The translations under genes and the position numbers were made by a program. A stretch of DNA of 64,000 nucleotides from the NCBI GenBank assembly GCA_963969395.1, contig OZ017801.1:3970501-4034500 (forward strand), written 5' to 3'. Shown here piece by piece: positions 63,093 to 64,000 of this stretch. The notes beneath the pieces were generated by a model. That model saw only the letters and a program-made list of their open reading frames with translations, made no database searches and was not told the DNA's origin. Within the stretch, counting starts at the first letter, position 1; every line of letters begins with the position of its first letter. Source of the stretch: Pseudoscleropodium purum (Eukaryota > Streptophyta > Bryopsida > Hypnales > Brachytheciaceae).

Positions 63093-64000
63093 AGCCTGCA
63101 AAATTTTGCGCACTGATCGCCCGAGGTGACACTCCGCTCTCCCAGAGGAAGCGGTCGAGCTCATTCATTGCCTTAGGTTGCAGGCTGGCGCTGTGTTACC
63201 ATGGCAAATGCAGGGTATCTTCCGTCGACTCGGGTATCGTACTAATTACAATTTCCGTGCAATTGCAGTGGGCTACAGAATGAGTTTCATAATAGCATCC
63301 TGAGTCCAAATGTATTTCTAACTTTTGACTCGTATACAATGAGGACTTGAAATTATTATCCATTAGAAGAAATTTGGGGCCTTATAAGATTTAGCCCTTG
63401 TGAACGCTGAAACTACTGCAAGAATGCAAATCCAACGTGGTTGAGAGAATGCCACATCACTATTTTTTTATTTTTTTTTGTATAAAATGTTTTTTTAACT
63501 TTTTTTATGCATTTCAAGACCAAATTTTTTTTTTATAAATTTCTTTTTTGTAATTGTTGGTCTGCTAGCAACTAGCAATATTGGGAACTGAAACGGCCTT
63601 CTAGAGGCCTCAAATCTCCCCTAATGCATTAGAAGATTTTTAGGGCCTCTAAAAGCCTATGAGTTATCGCAACTTGTAAACACAGGGAACAGATTCGATG
63701 TAGTGGAATGATGTGGCTAAGACCCTGCCATGTCATTGCCCCAAAAATAAAATTTCAACTTTTTTTGGCATTTGAAGAATTTTAAAAAAAAAAAATTTAA
63801 AATTTAAAATTTTAATTTTTTTTATGACAACAGGCCATTCCCTCTACTCCAAGGAACTACTACAGAAGAATAGGCCCAAAACAAGCTTTCGGAGCTCCCC
63901 CAAATCTTCTAATACTTTGTCAAAAATTTTCCATTTTGGTAGGAGATTGACTTCTTAAATTGAAGTGAAATTTAGGTCTACTTTCAAACCTATTGAAACT
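63093..64000. other. TML upstream region
   Basis: The first about 100 bp are the probable TML 5' UTR/promoter (minus strand). The remainder is AT-rich with T- and A-runs. No gene seen. Confidence 0.5.

Overview
The window is nuclear DNA of a land plant. All recognisable host genes are plant genes with short GT-AG introns: a BAH/RRM protein of the ASI1/BDT type, a nucleosome assembly protein ending in the prenylation box CKQQ, and TML, a subunit of the plant endocytic TPLATE complex. Short introns in an AT-rich, transposon-filled background fit a bryophyte or another seed-free plant best, but genus cannot be read from the sequence.

Layout. 3-3692 (+): 3' part of the ASI1/BDT-like gene. 3.7-19.8 kb: AT-rich gene desert holding a CACTA-like MITE (4694-5319), tandem repeats, a 236-bp hAT-type MITE (13268-13503, perfect 13-bp TIRs and 8-bp TSD) and a broken MULE-like transposase with a SWIM finger (13566-17144, -). 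19.8-47.2 kb (+): scattered exon-like pieces of what may be one large decayed gene, with a ParB-like GNHR motif upstream (24.3-25.0 and 38.3-38.6 kb) and a DNA-methylase-like fold downstream (44.5-47.2 kb). 47.2-53.5 kb: promoter and complete 13-exon NAP1 gene (+). 53.5-56.1 kb: intergenic. 56059-63092 (-): complete 15-exon TML gene, convergent with NAP1.

The central find is a nest of elements. A coding-like exon around 25.0 kb is interrupted by a hAT-like element (25009-38305; 8-bp TSD GTCAAATT, TIR TAGAGTTGACA). Removing the element and one TSD copy rejoins the reading frame. The element carries two arms of about 888 bp in inverted orientation, almost identical, around a 561-bp loop. Into it a 9.6-kb Ty3/gypsy-type LTR retrotransposon (28318-37895; flanked by GGAC) has inserted. 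That retrotransposon encodes gag with zinc knuckles, an aspartic protease, a complete-looking C5 cytosine DNA methyltransferase domain between protease and reverse transcriptase, RT/RNase H, an integrase, and a C-terminal PHD finger. This copy is dead: every in-frame stop I find is TAG or TGA, each explicable as C-to-T in a CAG or CGA codon, the pattern expected from decay of CG/CHG-methylated DNA.

Thus a retroelement with its own DNA-methylating and presumed histone-reading modules sits inside a hairpin-forming transposon, which sits inside a possible ParB/DNA-methylase gene. Domain calls rest on reading motifs by eye; no database search was run.
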